Assembly (NCBI RefSeq): GCF_013347965.1
Contig: NZ_CP048810.1
Span: 2,914,001-2,978,000, forward strand
Origin: Pseudomonas bijieensis
GTDB lineage: Bacteria; Pseudomonadota; Gammaproteobacteria; Pseudomonadales; Pseudomonadaceae
Direction of reading: 5' to 3'
DNA length: 64,000 nt
A program made the translations under genes and the position numbers. The notes below the pieces were generated by a model. It ran no database searches, had not been told where the DNA came from, and saw nothing but the letters and a program-made list of their open reading frames with translations. The first letter of the stretch is position 1. Each line of letters begins with the position of its first letter. Below, piece by piece: positions 37,824-47,435 of this stretch.

Positions 37824-39445
37824 CAGACTTTGAAACGCGAGACGCCGCTGCGCAGCCCCACGGCGACCTGGCTCAGCTCGTCGATGGCGGAACTGGCCTG
37901 GCGCAGGGACTCCACGGTCTGGCTGCTGGCATCGCCCAGTTGCACCAGGGCGTGGTTGATCTGCTCAGCCCCCGTGGCCTGGGCCTGCATGCCCTCGTTG
38001 ACCATCAACACCCGCGGCGCCAAGGCCTGGACCTGATGGATGATCTGCGACAGTTGCTCGCCGACCTGCTGCACTTCGGCCATGCCCCGGCGCACTTCTT
38101 CGGAGAACTTGTCCATGCCCATCACGCCGGCCGATACAGCGGACTGGATCTCGCGCACCATCTGCTCGATGTCATAGGTCGCCACGGCGGTCTGGTCGGC
38201 CAAGCGTCGGACTTCAGTCGCCACCACGGCGAAACCGCGACCGTACTCACCGGCCTTCTCGGCCTCGATGGCCGCGTTGAGGGACAGCAGGTTGGTCTGG
38301 TCGGCCACTTTGACGATGGTCACCACCACCTGGTTGATGTTGCCCGCCTTCTCGTTGAGGATCGCCAACTTGGCGTTCACCAGGTCGGCGGCGCCCATCA
38401 CCGAATGCATGGTTTCTTCCATGCGCGCCAAGCCTTGCTGGCCGGAACCGGCGGCCACCGAGGCCTGGTCGGCGGCGGTGGAGACTTCGGTCATGGTGCG
38501 CACCAGGTCGCGAGAGGTGGCGGCGATTTCCCGGGACGTCGCGCCGATCTCGGTGGTGGTCGCGGCGGTTTCGGTGGCCGTGGCCTGTTGCTGGCGCGAG
38601 GTGGCGGCGATCTCGGTGACCGAGGTGGTGACCTGCACCGACGAGCGTTGGGCCTGGGACACCAGTGAGGTCAGCTCGGCCATCATGTCGTTGAAGCCGG
38701 TTTCCACGGCACCGAATTCGTCTTTGCGCGCCAGGTTCAAGCGCCCGCTCAGGTCACCGCTGCGCATGATCTCGAGGATTTCCACAATACGGTTCATTGG
38801 CGCCATGATCGCGCGCATCAGCAACAGGCCACACAGTACAGCGATAATCAGCGCGACCAGGAACGACAGGCCCATGGCGACCTTGGCCGCCGTCACCGCA
38901 TCACCGATGGTCTGGGTGGCGTCTTCCGCCAGTTCACGATTGCGCTCGATAATGTGATTCAGATGCCCGCGACCGCCGATCCATGCCGGCGTCAGCTCTT
39001 TATCCAGCGCCAGCCGGGCACCTTCGTAGTCCTTGCGCTGGTACAAGTCCAGGACCTTTGCCATGGCCTGGTTGAATGCCAGGTGATTGGCCTCGAACTC
39101 ATCGAAAGAGGCCTGGTCGGCGGGGTTCTGGATCAGCTTTTGATAGTTCTGTATTTCTTCGCGCAGGTGCTGCTCGAAGCCCTGGTAGCGGGCCTTGTCC
39201 TCGGCGGTGATTTCCCGGTTCCCCGAGAGACCGACAATTTGCTGGGTCAAGACGTAGCTGTCGACCCAGCCACCGCGAATCATGGAACTGTAATACACCC
39301 CCGGCACCGCATCGGCCCGCACCTTTTCTTCACTGTCCTGGATCTTCAACAACCGTGAATAAGAGACCACCACCATCAGCAACATAATGGCGATGATCAC
39401 CGCAAAACTCGCCAGGATGCGTTGGCGCAATGTCCAATTCTTCAC
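37823..39445 (-). CDS. wspA: Methyl-accepting chemotaxis protein WspA
   Basis: 540-residue receptor that senses surface contact and activates WspE. The start is GTG (MKNWTLRQRILASFAV) because CGAGG is about 8 bases upstream; the ATG 19 codons earlier lacks a ribosome site. TM1 is LRQRILASFAVIIAIMLLMV, a four-helix periplasmic domain lies at about 35-185, TM2 (MGLSFLVALIIAVLCGLLLM) is followed by HAMP. The signalling tip is EKAGEYGRGFAVVATEVRRL ADQT-like near residue 395. It is first in the wspABCDEFR operon; no clear promoter motif was seen in the 39446-39573 upstream gap. Confidence 0.95.
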   Translation of the reverse strand: MKNWTLRQRILASFAVIIAIMLLMVVVSYSRLLKIQDSEEKVRADAVPGVYYSSMIRGGWVDSYVLTQQIVGLSGNREITAEDKARYQGFEQHLREEIQNYQKLIQNPADQASFDEFEANHLAFNQAMAKVLDLYQRKDYEGARLALDKELTPAWIGGRGHLNHIIERNRELAEDATQTIGDAVTAAKVAMGLSFLVALIIAVLCGLLLMRAIMAPMNRIVEILEIMRSGDLSGRLNLARKDEFGAVETGFNDMMAELTSLVSQAQRSSVQVTTSVTEIAATSRQQQATATETAATTTEIGATSREIAATSRDLVRTMTEVSTAADQASVAAGSGQQGLARMEETMHSVMGAADLVNAKLAILNEKAGNINQVVVTIVKVADQTNLLSLNAAIEAEKAGEYGRGFAVVATEVRRLADQTAVATYDIEQMVREIQSAVSAGVMGMDKFSEEVRRGMAEVQQVGEQLSQIIHQVQALAPRVLMVNEGMQAQATGAEQINHALVQLGDASSQTVESLRQASSAIDELSQVAVGLRSGVSRFKV

Positions 39446-39573
39446 AGTAAAACCTCGGGCACTTGAAAATGCTGGGGAGTATAGCCGAGGGCGGCGTCGC
39501 ATCTGTATGGCGCTGTGGGGTGATTTTGGCGAGGCCGAAGCTCACCGTTTTCTCAAAATGAGCAATGCCCCCT

Positions 39574-39663
39574 TGTGGGAGCGAGCTTGCTCGCGATAGC
39601 GGTGTATCAGCCAATGATGCTGTGACTGACCAGGCGCCATCGCGAGCAGGCTCGCTCCCACAG
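39574..39663. repeat. REPIN (class A)
   Basis: TGTGGGAGCGAGCTTGCTCGCGATAG and inverted ATCGCGAGCAGGCTCGCTCCCACAG (the arms differ by one or two bases). It lies between the wspA promoter region and the 3' end of the DUF533 gene. Confidence 0.87.
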
Positions 39664-39683
39664 GGAATAGCGTTGGGGCTGTT

Positions 39684-40394
39684 CTATACGGTCGCCTGGC
39701 GCACCTGTTTCTCCAGTTCCACCTTCAACCCCGGTTCCAGCTTGAGTTGGCGCGCCAGTTCATCGAGGTAGGACTTCTCCATGAAGTTTTCCTCGTCCAC
39801 CAGCATCACGCTGGCGATGTACATTTCCGCGGCCATTTCCGGGGTGCTGGCGGCGCGGGCGACGTCGGTGGGGTCCAGGGGCTTGTTGAGTTCGGCGTGC
39901 AGCCAGTGTTGCAGTTCCTGGTCGTTGTTGAGCTTGGTGAACTCACCTTCGATCAACTGCCGCTCACGTTCGTCCACATGGCCGTCGGCCTTGGCCGCCG
40001 CCACCAGCGCCTTGAGGATCGCCTGGCTGTGCTGTTCGACCTGCGCCGGCGGAACGCGGTCGAGGGTCTGCGGTTCGGTTTTCGGTGCGCTGCCCTGCTG
40101 GGCCTGCCAGTTGCCGTAAGCCTTGTAGGCGATCACGCCCAAGGCCGCCAGGCCACCATAGGCCAGGGCCTTGCCGCCGAAGTTGCGGGCTTTCTTGTTG
40201 CCCAGCAACAGGCCCATGGCCCCGGCGGCCAATGCCCCGCCGCCCGCACCGGAAAGCATTCCGCCCAGGTTGCCGGAGCCGCCGAGCAATCCGCCCAGGC
40301 CGCCGGACGATTTGCCCTGGGAGCCGCCCGCCTTGTTCTGCAACATTTCCTGGCCGGACTTGAGAAGCTGATCGAGCAATCCACGAGTGTTCAT
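39684..40394 (-). CDS. DUF533/TerB-like inner-membrane protein (YebE family)
   Basis: 236 residues. A Gly/Ser-rich N-terminus (GGSQGKSSGGLGGLLGGSGN) leads into a hydrophobic stretch (MGLLLGNK...LAYGGLAALGVIAYKAYG, about 60-95) and a C-terminal TerB-like helical domain (LKALVAAAKADGHVDEREROmitted-type acidic helices, then EMAAEMYIASVMLVDEENFM). The conserved ADGHVDERER turn is a metal-binding-like loop in TerB proteins. The function is unknown; E. coli YebE is an envelope-stress gene. No partner is linked. Confidence 0.85.
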   Translation of the reverse strand: MNTRGLLDQLLKSGQEMLQNKAGGSQGKSSGGLGGLLGGSGNLGGMLSGAGGGALAAGAMGLLLGNKKARNFGGKALAYGGLAALGVIAYKAYGNWQAQQGSAPKTEPQTLDRVPPAQVEQHSQAILKALVAAAKADGHVDERERQLIEGEFTKLNNDQELQHWLHAELNKPLDPTDVARAASTPEMAAEMYIASVMLVDEENFMEKSYLDELARQLKLEPGLKVELEKQVRQATV

Positions 40395-40569
40395 TTGCTG
40401 CCTCCACGCATTCGGAGTAACCGGATCATTAAGGCCATCAGCCTAGATCGAAAGTGCCCCGCCGCCCTCGGAGAGATTGCTTCGAGATGTTGCCTGTCGA
40501 CTCGCTACCCATTGAAAAAAACGATATACACTGCAGATCATCGATAAAACCGCTCAGCGGGTAATCCCC

Positions 40570-41484
40570 ATGATGACGTTGCGTCAGATTCGCCATTTCA
40601 TCGCCGTGGCCGAAACCGGCTCCATCTCTGCCGCTGCGCAAACGGCCTTCATTTCCCAGTCGACCTTGACCCTGGCCATCCAGCAATTGGAGCAGGAGAT
40701 CGGCGTCAACCTGTTCAATCGCCACGCCAAGGGCATGACCCTGACGCACCAGGGCCACCAATTCCTGCGCCAGGCCCACTTGATCCTGGCCACCGTCGAC
40801 AACGCCAAGCGCAGCCTGCAACAAAGCACCGACCAGGTTGCCGGCCGAGTCACCATCGGCGTCACCAGCCTGGTCGCCGGGTATTACCTGGCGGACCTGC
40901 TGACCCGTTTCCAGCGCGCCTATCCCAACGTGGAAATCCGCGTCATGGAGGACGAGCGGCCCTACATCGAGCATCTGCTGGTCAGCGGCGAAATCGATGT
41001 CGGGGTGCTGATCCTGTCCAACCTGGAAGACCGCCACGCCTTGCAGACCGAAGTCCTGACCCATTCGCCCCATCGCTTGTGGCTGCCGGCGCAGCATCCG
41101 CTGCTGGAACACGACAGCATCAACCTGGCCGACGTCGCCCGCGAACCGCTGATCCAGTTGAACGTCGATGAAATGGACCGCAACGCCCAGCGCCTGTGGC
41201 GCGGTGCCGGCCTGCAACCGAAGGTCACCCTGCGCACCGCCTCGACCGAAGCGGTGCGCAGCCTGGTGGCGGCGGGATTGGGCGTGTCGATCCAGCCGGA
41301 CATGACGTACCGCCCATGGTCGCTGGAAGGCGACATCATCGAAGCGCGACCGATTGCCGACCTCAACCAGACCCTCGACGTCGGCCTGGCCTGGCGCCGG
41401 GGCACGGCGCGACCGGCGTCGGTCGACCCGTTCCTGGCCGTCGCCCGGGAACAGCCCCATGGCGGACGCAAGCCATCTATTTAA
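40570..41484 (+). CDS. LysR-family transcriptional regulator
   Basis: 304 residues. N-terminal winged helix: MTLRQIRHFIAVAETGSISA then AAQTAFISQSTLTLAIQQLE and VNLFNRHAKGMTLTHQGHQF. The C-terminal half is a periplasmic-binding-fold effector domain (VTIGVTSLVAGYYLADLL; PLIQLNVDEMDRNAQRLWRG). It is transcribed towards the aldehyde dehydrogenase and polyamine-transport genes and probably controls them, but this is inference from position. Two ATGs lie side by side at 40570 and 40573; the ribosome site is weak. Confidence 0.9.
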   Translation: MMTLRQIRHFIAVAETGSISAAAQTAFISQSTLTLAIQQLEQEIGVNLFNRHAKGMTLTHQGHQFLRQAHLILATVDNAKRSLQQSTDQVAGRVTIGVTSLVAGYYLADLLTRFQRAYPNVEIRVMEDERPYIEHLLVSGEIDVGVLILSNLEDRHALQTEVLTHSPHRLWLPAQHPLLEHDSINLADVAREPLIQLNVDEMDRNAQRLWRGAGLQPKVTLRTASTEAVRSLVAAGLGVSIQPDMTYRPWSLEGDIIEARPIADLNQTLDVGLAWRRGTARPASVDPFLAVAREQPHGGRKPSI

Positions 41485-41561
41485 TCGAACGAAGCCTTGA
41501 GTATTTCGAATTTGTCGGCCTTGAGGCTGAGCACTAGTCTTGCTGCATCACCACATTCCAT

Positions 41562-41590
41562 TGTGGGAGTGAGCAGGCTCGCTCCCACAG
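41562..41590. repeat. Short degenerate class A REP
   Basis: TGTGGGAGTGAGCAGGCTCGCTCCCACAG: one unit folding on itself, with a shortened centre compared with the paired copies. It lies 32 bases before the aldehyde dehydrogenase start. Confidence 0.7.
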
Positions 41591-41621
41591 GTTCTTTGTT
41601 TCCACTGAGACCTATAAAAAA

Positions 41622-43079
41622 ATGGCAGGCACGCAAACCCCGTTATGCACCGCGTTGCTGATAGACGGGGAACTCGCTCCTGGTGAGGGCATTGTCGAGC
41701 CGATCCTCAACCCGGCCACCGGCGAAGTGTTGGCTCACATCGCCGAGGCCAGCACCGAGCAGGTCGAAGCCGCGATTCTCGCCGCCTATCACGCCTTCGA
41801 TGGCTGGTCGCGGACCACGCCACAACAGCGTTCGAACCTGCTGCTGGAGATTGCCAGTGCCATCGAGAAAAACGCCGATGAGCTGGCCCGCCTCGAATCC
41901 CTGAACTGCGGCAAGCCACTGCACCTGGCGCGCCAGGATGACCTGAGCGCCACGGTGGATGTATTTCGTTTCTTCGCTGGTGCCGTGCGCTGCCAGACCG
42001 GCCAGCTCAGCGGCGAATACCTGCCCGGCTACACCAGCATGGTGCGCCGCGACCCAATCGGTGTAGTGGCGTCCATTGCGCCATGGAATTACCCGATCAT
42101 GATGGCCGCGTGGAAAATCGCCCCGGCCCTGGCCGCCGGCAATACGCTGGTGTTCAAGCCCTCGGAACACACGCCGCTGTCGATCCTGGCCTTGGCCCCA
42201 ACGCTGGCCGAGATCCTGCCACGGGGCGTGATCAACATCGTCTGCGGGGGTGGCGAAGGTGTGGGCAGCCATCTGGTCAGCCATCCGAAAGTACGCATGG
42301 TCTCGCTGACCGGCGATATCGTCACCGGGCAGAAGATCCTCCAGGCGGCGGCGAAAACCCTCAAGCGCACGCACTTGGAGCTCGGAGGCAAGGCGCCGGT
42401 GATCGTGTGCAACGACGCCGACCTCCAGGCGGTGGTCGAAGGCGTGCGTACCTACGGTTATTACAACGCCGGGCAGGATTGCACCGCGGCGTGCCGGATT
42501 TACGCCCAAGGGGCGATTCATGACCGGCTGGTGGCCGAACTCGGCGCGGCAGTCAGCAGCCTGCGCTTTGCCGGCAAGCGCGATGCCGACAATGAAATCG
42601 GCCCGCTGATCAGCACCCGCCAGCGCGACCGGGTTGCCAGTTTTGTCGAGCGCGCCCTCGGCCAGCCGCACATCGAACGCATCACTGGCGCGGCGGTGCA
42701 TTCCGGTGCCGGTTTCTATTACCAGCCCACGCTGCTGGCCGGCTGCAAGCAAAGCGATGAAATCGTCCAGCGCGAGGTGTTCGGCCCGGTGGTCACCGTG
42801 ACCCGCTTCGACGAACTCAGCCAGGCGGTGGACTGGGCCAACGATTCCGAATACGGCCTGGCATCCTCGGTATGGACCCAGAACCTGGACAAGGCCATGC
42901 AGGTAGCGGCGCGGCTGCAATACGGCTGCACCTGGATCAACAGCCACTTCATGCTGGTCAGCGAAATGCCCCACGGCGGCCTGAAACGGTCCGGTTATGG
43001 CAAAGACCTGTCCAGCGATTCGCTCCAGGACTACAGCGTGGTGCGCCACATCATGGCCCGCCACGGCCAGCATCTGTAG
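41622..43079 (+). CDS. Aldehyde dehydrogenase (gamma-aminobutyraldehyde dehydrogenase-like)
   Basis: 485-residue NAD(P)-dependent aldehyde dehydrogenase. Catalytic Cys287 is in [15 protein letters not shown] and the general base Glu in [13 protein letters not shown] (about residue 254). The N-binding segment is [20 protein letters not shown]. The DCTAACR context is typical of PatD/YdcW enzymes that oxidise 4-aminobutyraldehyde from putrescine to GABA. A second, clearly related copy (patD) ends the same cluster. No good ribosome site precedes the ATG (A-rich CTATAAAAAAATG), so expression may be weak or the start may be elsewhere. Confidence 0.87.
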   Translation: MAGTQTPLCTALLIDGELAPGEGIVEPILNPATGEVLAHIAEASTEQVEAAILAAYHAFDGWSRTTPQQRSNLLLEIASAIEKNADELARLESLNCGKPLHLARQDDLSATVDVFRFFAGAVRCQTGQLSGEYLPGYTSMVRRDPIGVVASIAPWNYPIMMAAWKIAPALAAGNTLVFKPSEHTPLSILALAPTLAEILPRGVINIVCGGGEGVGSHLVSHPKVRMVSLTGDIVTGQKILQAAAKTLKRTHLELGGKAPVIVCNDADLQAVVEGVRTYGYYNAGQDCTAACRIYAQGAIHDRLVAELGAAVSSLRFAGKRDADNEIGPLISTRQRDRVASFVERALGQPHIERITGAAVHSGAGFYYQPTLLAGCKQSDEIVQREVFGPVVTVTRFDELSQAVDWANDSEYGLASSVWTQNLDKAMQVAARLQYGCTWINSHFMLVSEMPHGGLKRSGYGKDLSSDSLQDYSVVRHIMARHGQHL

Positions 43080-43169
43080 ATAACAGCACTACTCTAATAA
43101 CAGGCCTTCAATGGCGCTTCACCCCGTTGAAACACTGCCCCGACCATAATTAAAGCAAGAGGGATTTCC

Positions 43170-44321
43170 ATGTACGCGCACAAGACCGTATTGCTCAGTG
43201 CAATCACCACGGCGCTGCTGACCAGCGTCAGCCTCCAGGCCGCCGAACCGCTCAAGGCCATCGGCGCCGGCGAGGGCCAACTGGATATCGTCGCCTGGCC
43301 GGGTTACATCGAACGCGGCGAAAGCGACAAGGCCTACGACTGGGTGACCGGTTTCGAGAAGGAAACCGGCTGCAAGGTCAATGTGAAAACCGCCGCGACG
43401 TCCGACGAAATGGTCAGCCTGATGACCAAGGGCGGCTACGACCTGGTCACCGCGTCGGGCGACGCCTCGCTGCGGCTGATTGCCGGCAAGCGCGTGCAAC
43501 CGATCAACACCGCGCTGATCGCCAACTGGAAAAACCTCGACCCGCGCCTCAAGGATGCGCCGTGGTACGTGGTCAACCAGCAGACCTACGGAACCCCGTA
43601 TCAGTGGGGCCCGAACGTGTTGATGTACAACACCGAAGTATTCAAGCAGGCGCCCACCAGTTGGGGCGTGCTGTTCAACACCCAGAACCTGCCCGACGGC
43701 AAGCCGAACAAGGGACGCGTGCAAGCCTACGATGGCCCGATCTACATCGCCGACGCGGCGCTGTACCTCAAGACCGCCAAGCCTGAGCTGGGCATCAAGG
43801 ACCCCTACCAACTCGACGAAGCGCAGTACAAGGCCGTGCTGGAATTGTTGCGGGCCCAGCAACCGTTGATCCATCGCTACTGGCACGACACCACCGTGCA
43901 GATGAGCGATTTCAAGAACGAAGGCGTGGTGGCGTCCGGCGCCTGGCCGTATCAGGTCAACGGCCTGATGAACGAAAAACAACCGATCGCCTCGACCATT
44001 CCAAAAGAAGGTGCCACCGGTTGGGCCGACACCACGATGCTGCACGCCGAGGCCAAGCACCCCAACTGCGCGTACAAATGGATGGACTGGTCGCTGCAAC
44101 CGAAAGTCCAGGGTGACGTGGCCGCATGGTTCGGCTCGTTGCCAGCGGTACCGGCGGCGTGCAAGGGCAGCGAACTGCTCGGTGCCGAAGGCTGCAAGAC
44201 CAACGGCTTCGACCAGTTCGACAAGATCGCCTTCTGGAAAACCCCGCAGGCCGAGGGCGGCAAGTTCGTGCCGTACAGCCGCTGGACCCAGGACTACATT
44301 GCGATCATGGGTGGGCGGTAA
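43170..44321 (+). CDS. Polyamine-type ABC transporter substrate-binding protein (YdcS-like)
   Basis: 383 residues with a Sec signal (MYAHKTVLLSAITTALLTSV, cleavage after LQA). The mature protein follows the spermidine/putrescine PotD/YdcS family: GEGQLDIVAWPGYIERGESD, then WVTGFEKETGCKVNVKTAAT and YDLVTASGDASLRLIAGKRV, and later GPNVLMYNTEVFKQAP. It delivers the substrate to the permeases YdcUV in the periplasm. It is the first gene of a ydcSTUVW-like set; the order equals that of E. coli. The GAGGG ribosome site is before the ATG. Confidence 0.88.
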   Translation: MYAHKTVLLSAITTALLTSVSLQAAEPLKAIGAGEGQLDIVAWPGYIERGESDKAYDWVTGFEKETGCKVNVKTAATSDEMVSLMTKGGYDLVTASGDASLRLIAGKRVQPINTALIANWKNLDPRLKDAPWYVVNQQTYGTPYQWGPNVLMYNTEVFKQAPTSWGVLFNTQNLPDGKPNKGRVQAYDGPIYIADAALYLKTAKPELGIKDPYQLDEAQYKAVLELLRAQQPLIHRYWHDTTVQMSDFKNEGVVASGAWPYQVNGLMNEKQPIASTIPKEGATGWADTTMLHAEAKHPNCAYKWMDWSLQPKVQGDVAAWFGSLPAVPAACKGSELLGAEGCKTNGFDQFDKIAFWKTPQAEGGKFVPYSRWTQDYIAIMGGR

Positions 44322-44356
44322 GCCTCAGTCGGCTTAGGAAACTGAACACCGCTCTT

Positions 44357-44446
44357 GTGTGGGAGCAAGGCTTGCCCGCGATGAAGATGATGCGGTCTTT
44401 CGGGGAACCGAGGTGCCTGTATCGCGAGCAAGCTTTGCTCCCACAG
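44357..44446. repeat. REP pair, class A variant, inside the transport operon
   Basis: TGTGGGAGCAAGGCTTGCCCGCGATG and inverted TATCGCGAGCAAGCTTTGCTCCCACAG; both arms have an extra base in the centre (AAGGCTTGC / GCAAGCTTTGC). It lies between the ydcS-like and ydcT-like genes and could stop or stabilise the transcript so that the binding protein is made in excess. Confidence 0.75.
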
Positions 44447-44522
44447 CGCTGTTCCCACAGGTCCAGTGTCCGGCCCACCACCAACAATCCAACGGAAGTC
44501 GCGCTTTTTGGAGCCCCGCACC

Positions 44523-45560
44523 ATGACGCTTGCAGTCCAATTCACCCAGGTATCCCGTCAGTTTGGCGAAGTGAAGGCCGTTGACCGGGTTTCCATCGAC
44601 ATTCAGGACGGCGAGTTCTTTTCCATGCTGGGCCCCTCCGGCTCGGGCAAGACCACCTGCCTGCGCTTGATCGCCGGGTTCGAACAACCCAGTGCCGGCT
44701 CGATCCGCATCCACGGCGAAGAAGCCGCCGGACTCCCGCCCTATCAACGGGACGTCAACACGGTGTTCCAGGATTACGCGCTTTTCCCGCACATGAATGT
44801 GCGCGACAACGTCGCCTACGGCTTGAAAGTCAAAGGCGTCGCCAAGGCCGAGCGCATCAAGCGCGCCGACGAAGCACTGGAGATGGTGGCCCTGGACGGT
44901 TATGGCGAACGCAAACCCGTGCAACTCTCCGGCGGCCAGCGTCAACGCGTGGCCCTCGCCCGTGCACTGGTCAATCGCCCGCGGGTGTTGCTGCTGGACG
45001 AACCCTTGGGCGCCTTGGACCTGAAGCTGCGCGAGCAGATGCAAGGCGAGTTGAAGAAACTGCAACGCCAGCTGGGCATCACCTTCATTTTCGTCACCCA
45101 CGACCAGACCGAAGCCTTGTCGATGTCCGATCGCGTGGCAGTGTTCAACAAGGGCCGGATCGAACAGGTCGACACGCCGCGCAACCTGTACATGAAACCG
45201 GCGACCACCTTCGTCGCCGAGTTCGTCGGTACTTCCAATGTGATTCGCGGCGAACTGGCCCGGGAACTGAGCGGTTATCCACAGCCGTTCTCGATCCGTC
45301 CGGAACACGTGCGCTTCGCCGAAGGTCCGTTGGCCGCCCATGAAATCGAAGTCCACGGCCTGCTGCACGACATCCAGTACCAGGGCAGCGCCACGCGCTA
45401 CGAGTTGAAACTTGCCAACGGCCAGACCCTGAACCTCAGCCAGGCCAACACCCAGTGGCTCGACAACACCGCCCAGCACCAGACTGGCCAGCCCCTCAGC
45501 GTACGCTGGGCGCGGGAGGCGATGGTCGTGCTGCATGACACTGTCGGCGGTGAGGTGTGA
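44523..45560 (+). CDS. ABC transporter ATP-binding protein (YdcT/PotA-like)
   Basis: 345 residues. Walker A GPSGSGKTTCLRLIAG (about 37-52), Q-loop NTVFQDYALFPHM, signature LSGGQRQRVALARALVNRP and Walker B LLLDEPLGALD are present; H-loop is FVTHDQTEALSMSDR. The C-terminal 110 residues form the TOBE regulatory domain. It powers the YdcUV permeases. GGAG nine bases before the ATG at 44523 sets the start; an upstream frame extends into the REP and is not used. Confidence 0.9.
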   Translation: MTLAVQFTQVSRQFGEVKAVDRVSIDIQDGEFFSMLGPSGSGKTTCLRLIAGFEQPSAGSIRIHGEEAAGLPPYQRDVNTVFQDYALFPHMNVRDNVAYGLKVKGVAKAERIKRADEALEMVALDGYGERKPVQLSGGQRQRVALARALVNRPRVLLLDEPLGALDLKLREQMQGELKKLQRQLGITFIFVTHDQTEALSMSDRVAVFNKGRIEQVDTPRNLYMKPATTFVAEFVGTSNVIRGELARELSGYPQPFSIRPEHVRFAEGPLAAHEIEVHGLLHDIQYQGSATRYELKLANGQTLNLSQANTQWLDNTAQHQTGQPLSVRWAREAMVVLHDTVGGEV

Positions 45561-45561
45561 G

Positions 45562-46509
45562 ATGAACACCCTGACCATCAACCAAACGCCTGCGTCCGGT
45601 TCACCGTTGCGGCGTTTTTCCAACCTGCTGTATCGGCGGCCCAACCTGTACCTGTCGATGTTGCTGGTGCCGCCGCTGATCTGGTTCGGCGCGATCTACC
45701 TGGGCTCGCTGCTGACCTTGCTGTGGCAGGGCTTCTACACCTTCGATGACTTCACCATGGCGGTCACCCCCGACCTGACCCTGGCGAATTTCACCGCACT
45801 GTTCCAGCCCTCGAACTTCGACATCATCCTGCGCACCTTGAGCATGGCCATTGTCGTGTCCATCGCCAGCGCCATCGTCGCGTTCCCGATTGCCTACTAC
45901 ATGGCGCGCTACACCAGCGGCAAGACCAAGGCGTTTTTCTACATCGCAGTGATGTTGCCAATGTGGGCCAGCTACATCGTCAAGGCCTATGCCTGGACGC
46001 TGCTGCTGGCCAAGGGTGGCGTAGCGCAGTGGTTCGTCCAGCACCTGGGGCTGGAACCGCTGTTGCAGTTCGTACTGGGGATCCCCGGAGTGGGCGGTAG
46101 CACCTTGTCCACCTCACACCTGGGACGTTTCCTGGTGTTCGTCTACATCTGGCTGCCGTTCATGATCCTGCCGATCCAGGCCTCACTGGAGCGCCTGCCG
46201 CCATCGCTGCTGCAAGCCTCGGCGGACCTGGGCGCCAGACCACGCCAGACGTTCATGCAGGTGATCTTGCCGCTGTCGATCCCGGGCATTGCCGCCGGCT
46301 CGATCTTCACCTTCTCGCTGACCCTGGGGGATTTCATCGTGCCGCAACTGGTGGGCCCGCCGGGCTACTTCGTCGGCAGCATGGTCTACGCCCAGCAAGG
46401 CGCCATCGGCAACATGCCCATGGCTGCAGCGTTCACGCTGGTACCCATCGTGCTGATTGCCATCTACCTGTCTATCGTCAAGCGCCTGGGGGCTTTCGAT
46501 GCACTCTGA
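45562..46509 (+). CDS. ABC transporter permease (YdcU/PotB-like)
   Basis: 315-residue inner-membrane permease with six TM helices: [20 protein letters not shown] is the first, then a central block with [40 protein letters not shown] and the EAA-type loop ([20 protein letters not shown]), and a last pair. The start ATG is two bases after the stop of the ATPase gene, and its end overlaps the next permease by 11 bases. Together they form the channel. Confidence 0.9.
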   Translation: MNTLTINQTPASGSPLRRFSNLLYRRPNLYLSMLLVPPLIWFGAIYLGSLLTLLWQGFYTFDDFTMAVTPDLTLANFTALFQPSNFDIILRTLSMAIVVSIASAIVAFPIAYYMARYTSGKTKAFFYIAVMLPMWASYIVKAYAWTLLLAKGGVAQWFVQHLGLEPLLQFVLGIPGVGGSTLSTSHLGRFLVFVYIWLPFMILPIQASLERLPPSLLQASADLGARPRQTFMQVILPLSIPGIAAGSIFTFSLTLGDFIVPQLVGPPGYFVGSMVYAQQGAIGNMPMAAAFTLVPIVLIAIYLSIVKRLGAFDAL

Positions 46510-47308
46510 AAAATCCTCCTGGGGCCTGAAGATCGCCGCGTGGGGCGGGCTGGTGTTCCTGCATTTCCCGATCCTGATCATCTTCCTCTACGCCTTCAAC
46601 ACCGAGGACGCAGCCTTCAGCTTTCCGCCCAAGGGCCTGACCCTGAAGTGGTTCAGCGTCGCCTTCGCGCGCCCGGATGTGCTCGAAGCTATCAAGCTGT
46701 CGTTGCAGATCGCGGCCATCGCCACGCTCATCGCCATGGTGCTCGGTACGCTGGCCTCGGCAGCGCTGTACCGCCGGGATTTCTTCGGCAAGCAGGGCAT
46801 TTCGCTGATGCTGATCCTGCCGATTGCCCTGCCAGGGATCATCACCGGCATTGCCCTGTTGGCGACCTTCAAGACCCTGGGCATCGAACCGGGCATGTTC
46901 ACCATCATCGTCGGCCACGCGACCTTTTGCGTGGTGATCGTCTACAACAACGTCATCGCCCGCCTGCGCCGCACCTCCCACAGCCTGATCGAAGCCTCGA
47001 TGGACCTGGGCGCCGACGGTTGGCAAACCTTCCGCTACATCATCCTGCCCAACCTCGGCTCGGCACTGCTGGCCGGAGGGATGCTGGCGTTTGCGCTGTC
47101 GTTCGACGAAATCATCGTTACCACCTTCACCGCCGGCCACGAACGCACGCTGCCGCTGTGGCTGCTCAACCAGCTCAGCCGCCCCCGCGACGTGCCGGTG
47201 ACCAACGTGGTGGCGATGCTGGTGATGATCGTGACGATGCTACCGATACTCGGCGCTTATTACCTGACCCGCGGGGGTGAGAGCGTGGCGGGGAGTGGCG
47301 GGAAATGA
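46499..47308 (+). CDS. ABC transporter permease (YdcV/PotC-like)
   Basis: 269 residues, six TM helices ([20 protein letters not shown] first; [19 protein letters not shown] next) and an EAA loop [20 protein letters not shown] facing the ATPase. It pairs with the upstream permease; the start overlaps it by 11 bases. The C-terminal residues after the last helix ([16 protein letters not shown]) are short and cytoplasmic. The TGA is followed by a REP pair. Confidence 0.9.
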   Translation: MHSEKSSWGLKIAAWGGLVFLHFPILIIFLYAFNTEDAAFSFPPKGLTLKWFSVAFARPDVLEAIKLSLQIAAIATLIAMVLGTLASAALYRRDFFGKQGISLMLILPIALPGIITGIALLATFKTLGIEPGMFTIIVGHATFCVVIVYNNVIARLRRTSHSLIEASMDLGADGWQTFRYIILPNLGSALLAGGMLAFALSFDEIIVTTFTAGHERTLPLWLLNQLSRPRDVPVTNVVAMLVMIVTMLPILGAYYLTRGGESVAGSGGK

Positions 47309-47334
47309 ATCTGATACTAACGATGACCACCCAA

Positions 47335-47407
47335 TGTGGGAGCGAGCCTGCTCGCGATGGCGTTTCTGATGGCGCCAAAAGCTTCGCGAGCAGGCTCGCT
47401 CCCACAG
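47335..47407. repeat. REPIN (class A)
   Basis: TGTGGGAGCGAGCCTGCTCGCGATGG and inverted TTCGCGAGCAGGCTCGCTCCCACAG with a short centre of about 22 bases. Between the YdcV-like permease and patD, so it separates the transporter from the enzyme. Confidence 0.87.
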
Positions 47408-47435
47408 AAAAACGGCGACAGACGAGGATATGCAC

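Noticed and set aside
41530..41550. Sigma-54-like AGCAC-N5-TTGC before the first aldehyde dehydrogenase
   Set aside because: The essential -24 GG is replaced by AG, so the match is too poor.
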